From assembly GCA_964473555.1 (NCBI GenBank), contig CAYYPL010000004.1, positions 186,001-250,000 of the forward strand: DNA of 64,000 nucleotides, read 5' to 3'. Under the pieces are notes generated by a model. That model did not search any database. It was not told where the DNA came from and saw only the letters and a list, made by a program, of their open reading frames with translations. The position numbers and the translations under genes were made by a program. Shown here piece after piece: positions 60,894 through 64,000 of the stretch (position 1 is the stretch's first letter; each line of letters begins with the position of its first letter). The stretch is from UBA11400 sp964473555. GTDB lineage: Bacteria; Bacteroidota; Rhodothermia; Balneolales; HLUCCA01.

Positions 60894-61539
60894 GTGGATT
60901 GTGGAGGGTGATTACATTTTTTCCTACAAAGAATTCATCATTATGATAATCCGTCAATTTGATTACTTCAAGCTCTAATGGAGTCTCACACTCTTTTATT
61001 TCATTCATATAATCATCACCCTTCAAAAAAATCACTGCCCTATATGATTGTCCCTTGGTCAAATTAATGAAATCAAACAGCTTGAAGGCATGTTTAGATA
61101 TAAATAAGAATGGCCTATCTTTTTTAACATCCGATATACTTTGATGCTTTGATTTGACATTTTTTAGCCCAAGGCCACGAACAATATCCCTACATGCCAT
61201 CATCTTTTTCTCAACAACATCAACTAGTTCGAACTGATTTGTCGATACCATGGCCAAAGGAATTCCCGGTAATCCACCTCCTGATCCAGCGTCAACGAAG
61301 TGTAGATTTTCATTTTCCCATAATGATGAATACTGAATCATGAGGGAATGATAAATGTGCTTACGTAAATCATCTGGGGACAAATCTCTACTAACGAGAT
61401 TTACCCTCTTATTCCAATAGAGCAATTTGCTAATGTATTCGCCTATTTGACCTCTGTTCTGTTCGAACTGAGCTTCTACTCGGCTCAATGTTTCACGTGA
61501 AACAATTCCTTCGATGATTTTATGTTTCACGTGAAACAT
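60838..61539 (-). CDS. rsmG: 16S rRNA (guanine-527-N7)-methyltransferase
   Basis: 233 residues. AdoMet-binding motifs FVDAGSGGGLPGIPLAM and VEKKMMACRDIVRGLGLKN; methylates G527 of 16S rRNA, loss of which gives low-level streptomycin resistance. The start MFHVKHKIIEGIVSRETLSR encodes two perfect parS sites in the DNA. The C-terminal ~30 residues overlap the WYL gene and look unlike other RsmG tails. It follows mnmG (12 bp), the common gidA-gidB arrangement near chromosome origins. Confidence 0.95.
   Translation of the reverse strand: MFHVKHKIIEGIVSRETLSRVEAQFEQNRGQIGEYISKLLYWNKRVNLVSRDLSPDDLRKHIYHSLMIQYSSLWENENLHFVDAGSGGGLPGIPLAMVSTNQFELVDVVEKKMMACRDIVRGLGLKNVKSKHQSISDVKKDRPFLFISKHAFKLFDFINLTKGQSYRAVIFLKGDDYMNEIKECETPLELEVIKLTDYHNDEFFVGKNVITLHNPHEKSRTQASDSSDAAIQA
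61489..61504. other. parS site 1 (ParB-binding palindrome)
   Basis: TGTTTCACGTGAAACA, an exact match to the parS consensus TGTTNCACGTGAAACA. It lies in codons about 12-17 of rsmG, read as the segment VSRET. Centres of the two sites are 34 bp apart. Confidence 0.9.
61523..61538. other. parS site 2 (ParB-binding palindrome)
   Basis: A second TGTTTCACGTGAAACA that includes the rsmG start codon and encodes MFHVK. Together with site 1 it suggests a ParB loading point, so the chromosome origin is probably not far away. Confidence 0.9.
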
Positions 61540-61551
61540 TCTTCTCTCCTT

Positions 61552-63444
61552 TTATCTTTTGAGATAAATCATCAGAACTGCGATATCACTTGGTGTAACA
61601 CCGCTGATTCGGCTTGCTTGACCGATAGTTTCCGGTCGAACCCTTTTTAGCTTGGCAACACCCTCAGAAGAGAGGCTTTTAATCTGGTCGTATTGTATTT
61701 TATCGGGAATAATGAGGTTCTCTTGTCGATTAATCTCATCAACCATTTCGAACTCTTTTTCTATGTAACCTGCATACTTAAGCTGTATTTCAACCTGTTC
61801 AACAACATTTTTGTCGCTGGTAATTTCTGATATCTTCGTTGCTAATTCTTGGTCAGCACTCAAGACACCAGCCAGCGAAACCTGGGGACGAGTAATTACA
61901 GTTGGAAGCTTCATCGCTTGCTTAAGAGGCGAAGAACCCTGCTCTTCTAAATACGAATCTAGAATAGCGGGTTGTACAGAATGTTCAGCGATTACTTTGT
62001 GTACTTTATCAACGGCATCCGACTTAGCAAGCATAAGATGATATCTACCTTCATCAGCTAGGCCGATATCAAAACCAATCTTTGTTAAACGTAAGTCCGC
62101 ATTATCCTGTCTTAGAAGTATGCGATGTTCTGCCCTGCTCGTGAACATTCTGTAGGGCTCGTCTGTACCCTTTCCAACCAAATCATCAATGAGGACTCCG
62201 ATGTAAGCTTCAGATCTTTTCAGAACTACCGGATCTTTATCATGGACTTTTCGAGCTGCATTAATTCCAGCCATTAACCCTTGACAAGCCGCTTCTTCAT
62301 ATCCAGTGGTTCCGTTAATTTGCCCGGCAAAAAATAAATGCGAGACAATTTTGGTCTCCATGCTGCGATAAATCTGATGGGGAGGAAAGAAATCGTATTC
62401 AATAGCATAACCAGGACGAAGCATCACTACTTCTTCAAATCCAGGAACGGTTGTTAAAGCTTTATATTGAACGTCTTCAGGGAGACTTGTTGAAAAGCCA
62501 TTCAAATACATTTCGTACGTATCCCAACCTTCAGGTTCGAGGAACAATTGATGTCTGTCACGCTCAGAAAATCTGTTAATTTTATCCTCGATGCTTGGAC
62601 AATACCTTGGGCCCGTTGACTTTATGGATCCATTGAACATAGGACTCCGATCAAATCCCGTACGTAACATGTCATGCACCTCTGGATTAGTATAACCAAT
62701 CCAGCAAGTCATTTGTTTTTCGACAGGCAGTGCTTCTTTTGTCAGAAAAGAAAATGATTCAGAATCTTCGTCACCGTACTGTATTTCGAGTTTATCGTAG
62801 TTTACTGTTCTACCGTCGAGGCGTGGTGGTGTACCTGTTTTAAGTCTACCTGATTCAAAACCCTGGTCTTCTAAGCATTCAGTAATTCCATGTGAAGCAC
62901 GCTCACCCGATCTTCCACCACCATATTGCTTTTCCCCAATATGTATGAGTCCATTTAAAAATGTACCGCTGGTTAGAACCACAGATTTTGCCAGGATTTC
63001 CTGACCGGTCTGAGTGACGACACCATAGGCTTGTTTATCCTCATTGATAAGGACCTTGACCACATTATCTTGTCTAAAATAGAGGTTCTTTTTGCTCTCA
63101 AGCACTTTTCTCATCTCGTGGGCATATAACATTCGGTCGCACTGCGCCCTGGGGCTCCACATGGCCGGACCTTTTGACCGGTTCAGCATTCTAAATTGAA
63201 CTGTAGATTTATCGGTTACTATCCCCGATAGCCCACCTAGCGCATCAACTTCTCTGAGTAATTGTCCCTTCGCTACCCCGCCCATAGCTGGATTACATGA
63301 CATCTGAGCAATAGCGTTCAGATTCATTGTAATCAGAAGTGTCTTACATCCCATCTGTGCTGCTGCACCAGCTGCTTCACTTCCTGCGTGACCTCCGCCA
63401 ACAACAATAACATCATATGTGGGATAAATAGATTTTATAGTCAT
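61552..63444 (-). CDS. mnmG: tRNA uridine-5-carboxymethylaminomethyl modification enzyme MnmG
   Basis: 630 residues. FAD-binding VVGGGHAGSEAAGAA, CNPAMGGVAKGQLLREVDALGG, GERASHGITECL and RPGYAIEYDFFPP are family signatures; the helical C-terminus ends ASRISGVTPSDIAVLMIYLK. With MnmE it modifies U34 of tRNAs. Precedes rsmG by 12 bp. Confidence 0.98.
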   Translation of the reverse strand: MTIKSIYPTYDVIVVGGGHAGSEAAGAAAQMGCKTLLITMNLNAIAQMSCNPAMGGVAKGQLLREVDALGGLSGIVTDKSTVQFRMLNRSKGPAMWSPRAQCDRMLYAHEMRKVLESKKNLYFRQDNVVKVLINEDKQAYGVVTQTGQEILAKSVVLTSGTFLNGLIHIGEKQYGGGRSGERASHGITECLEDQGFESGRLKTGTPPRLDGRTVNYDKLEIQYGDEDSESFSFLTKEALPVEKQMTCWIGYTNPEVHDMLRTGFDRSPMFNGSIKSTGPRYCPSIEDKINRFSERDRHQLFLEPEGWDTYEMYLNGFSTSLPEDVQYKALTTVPGFEEVVMLRPGYAIEYDFFPPHQIYRSMETKIVSHLFFAGQINGTTGYEEAACQGLMAGINAARKVHDKDPVVLKRSEAYIGVLIDDLVGKGTDEPYRMFTSRAEHRILLRQDNADLRLTKIGFDIGLADEGRYHLMLAKSDAVDKVHKVIAEHSVQPAILDSYLEEQGSSPLKQAMKLPTVITRPQVSLAGVLSADQELATKISEITSDKNVVEQVEIQLKYAGYIEKEFEMVDEINRQENLIIPDKIQYDQIKSLSSEGVAKLKRVRPETIGQASRISGVTPSDIAVLMIYLKR

Positions 63445-63499
63445 TATGAGGTTGTTTTTTTATAACTTAGATGAGCATTGTTAGCATAAATATACGCAT

Positions 63500-63530
63500 A
63501 AAAAAAGCCACCTACCCTTGGTAGATGGCT
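63500..63530 (-). terminator. Terminator after tRNA-Asp
   Basis: Minus strand AGCCATCTACC-AAG-GGTAGGTGGCT (11-bp stem, one G-T pair) followed by seven T's. Confidence 0.92.
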
Positions 63531-63534
63531 TCTG

Positions 63535-63608
63535 CGATCCGGAAGGGACTCGAACCCTCGACCTCCTGCGTGACAGGCAGGCGTTCTAACCAACTGAACT
63601 ACCGGACC
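63535..63608 (-). tRNA. tRNA-Asp (GTC)
   Basis: 74 nt. On the minus strand the acceptor is GGTCCGG paired with CCGGATC, followed by discriminator G as expected for Asp. The D-arm is AGTTCAGTTGGTTAGAAC, the anticodon stem-loop CCTGC-CTGTCAC-GCAGG with GTC, and the T-arm GAGGGTTCGAGTCCCTT. CCA is not encoded, so the CCA-adding enzyme in this window is needed. Confidence 0.96.
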
Positions 63609-63644
63609 GTACAATGGCCTCTGCGACCATAATTTGATAGGCCT

Positions 63645-63676
63645 TAAATATACTTCATATTTCCACTAATTGTCAA
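63645..63676 (-). promoter_or_regulatory. Promoter of tRNA-Asp
   Basis: Minus strand TTGACA (63676-63671), 18-bp spacer and TATATTTA (63652-63645), one mismatch from TAnnTTTG. The mature tRNA begins about 37 bp downstream. Confidence 0.6.
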
Positions 63677-63738
63677 CATGTTTCGAATAAAGAGTATATT
63701 TTTGTGCGTCGATCGAAATGTAAATTCAATAAACTTGT

Positions 63739-64000
63739 TTACTTTTTAAAGAGATTCGAAAGCACAAAAAATACGTTTTCTTTTCTTTCTTTTAGTCGAC
63801 GTGTAAAATATGGAACCCACATGGTACCATAAGGAACATAAACTCTGACATTGTAACCATCTTTAACCATCTGCTCACAAGTATCTTGGCGTAGTCCATA
63901 GAGCATTTGAAATTCAAAACGTGATTTATCTATCTTCTGCTCGGCAACGTATGATTTTACCCAATCAATCAACTGATCATCGTGTGTGGCCATTCTTGGA
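63739..64000 (-). CDS. Proline dehydrogenase, C-terminal part (5' end outside window)
   Basis: The visible 87 codons stay open to the window end. MATHDDQLIDWVKSYVAEQK, RFEFQMLYGLRQDTCEQM, VRVYVPYGTMWVPYFTRRLK and NVFFVLSNLF match the last part of the proline dehydrogenase (beta/alpha)8 barrel, including the FEFQMLYG stretch and the YFxRRLxER helix that holds substrate. It oxidises proline to pyrroline-5-carboxylate with FAD. As it ends right after the barrel, it is a stand-alone enzyme rather than a PutA fusion. Confidence 0.88.
   Translation of the reverse strand, partial: PRMATHDDQLIDWVKSYVAEQKIDKSRFEFQMLYGLRQDTCEQMVKDGYNVRVYVPYGTMWVPYFTRRLKERKENVFFVLSNLFKK

Overview
The window looks like an ordinary stretch of chromosome from a Gram-negative member of the Bacteroidota/Balneolota/Rhodothermota group, with Balneolota-like as my best guess (inference). 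Supporting signs are promoters of the TTG-(about 20)-TAnnTTTG type, a short GT5-only glycogen synthase next to a DUF4270-like lipoprotein, a DUF4295 gene after rpmB-rpmG, ftsK followed by lolA, a LolC/E-type permease, and an HU/TM/SPOR protein. Base composition is moderate (low-to-mid 40s % GC by eye). I see no prophage, insertion sequence, CRISPR array or rRNA. One tRNA gene (Asp, GTC) is present.

Layout. 1-5770 (minus): DUF4270-like lipoprotein (cut by the window start), short glgA, malQ, glgB. 5880-12468: LolC/E permease, murF, sugar nucleotidyltransferase, CDF transporter and CCA-adding enzyme. 12473-17230 (plus): ispE, glgP, a PQQ-type sugar dehydrogenase. 17381-22929 (minus): a tight six-gene unit of outer-membrane barrel, mini-HU, HU/TM/SPOR protein, ExbB, ExbD and TonB. 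23016-29661 (minus): cupin, gcvT, comB, ftsK (broken by an in-frame amber codon), lolA, flippase-like protein. 29760-36971: mrp; ffh-rpsP-rimM-trmD-rplS (minus); fabI, ruvC, ruvA (plus). 37278-42672: PhoB/PhoR-like two-component pair with manC; MBL hydrolase, small conserved protein and OMP (minus); glutathione peroxidase. 42801-54406: apaG, metH, tyrA (minus), uvrB (plus), xthA, DUF2059-like, tyrS, cvpA, yqeY (minus). 54536-64000: DUF4295-rpmG-rpmB (minus), gyrB-gyrA (plus), WYL regulator, rsmG, mnmG, tRNA-Asp, proline dehydrogenase (minus, cut by the window end).

How it fits together. The first 17 kb carries glycogen synthesis and breakdown (glgA, glgB, malQ, glgP), with a palindrome of LacI-family type in front of glgP. 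The gyrB/gyrA-rsmG-mnmG end has hallmarks of an origin-proximal region: two perfect 16-bp parS palindromes in the first codons of rsmG and a perfect DnaA box upstream of gyrB. The barrel/HU/SPOR/Exb/TonB unit could physically join nucleoid, inner membrane, septal peptidoglycan and outer membrane.

The observations I would follow up first are: (1) the in-frame TAG in ftsK directly after Walker A; (2) tracts of degenerate 7-bp repeats at several gene ends, one of which runs inside ftsK and therefore encodes a heptad protein repeat; (3) the HU/SPOR/ExbBD/TonB/barrel operon; (4) the twin parS sites.
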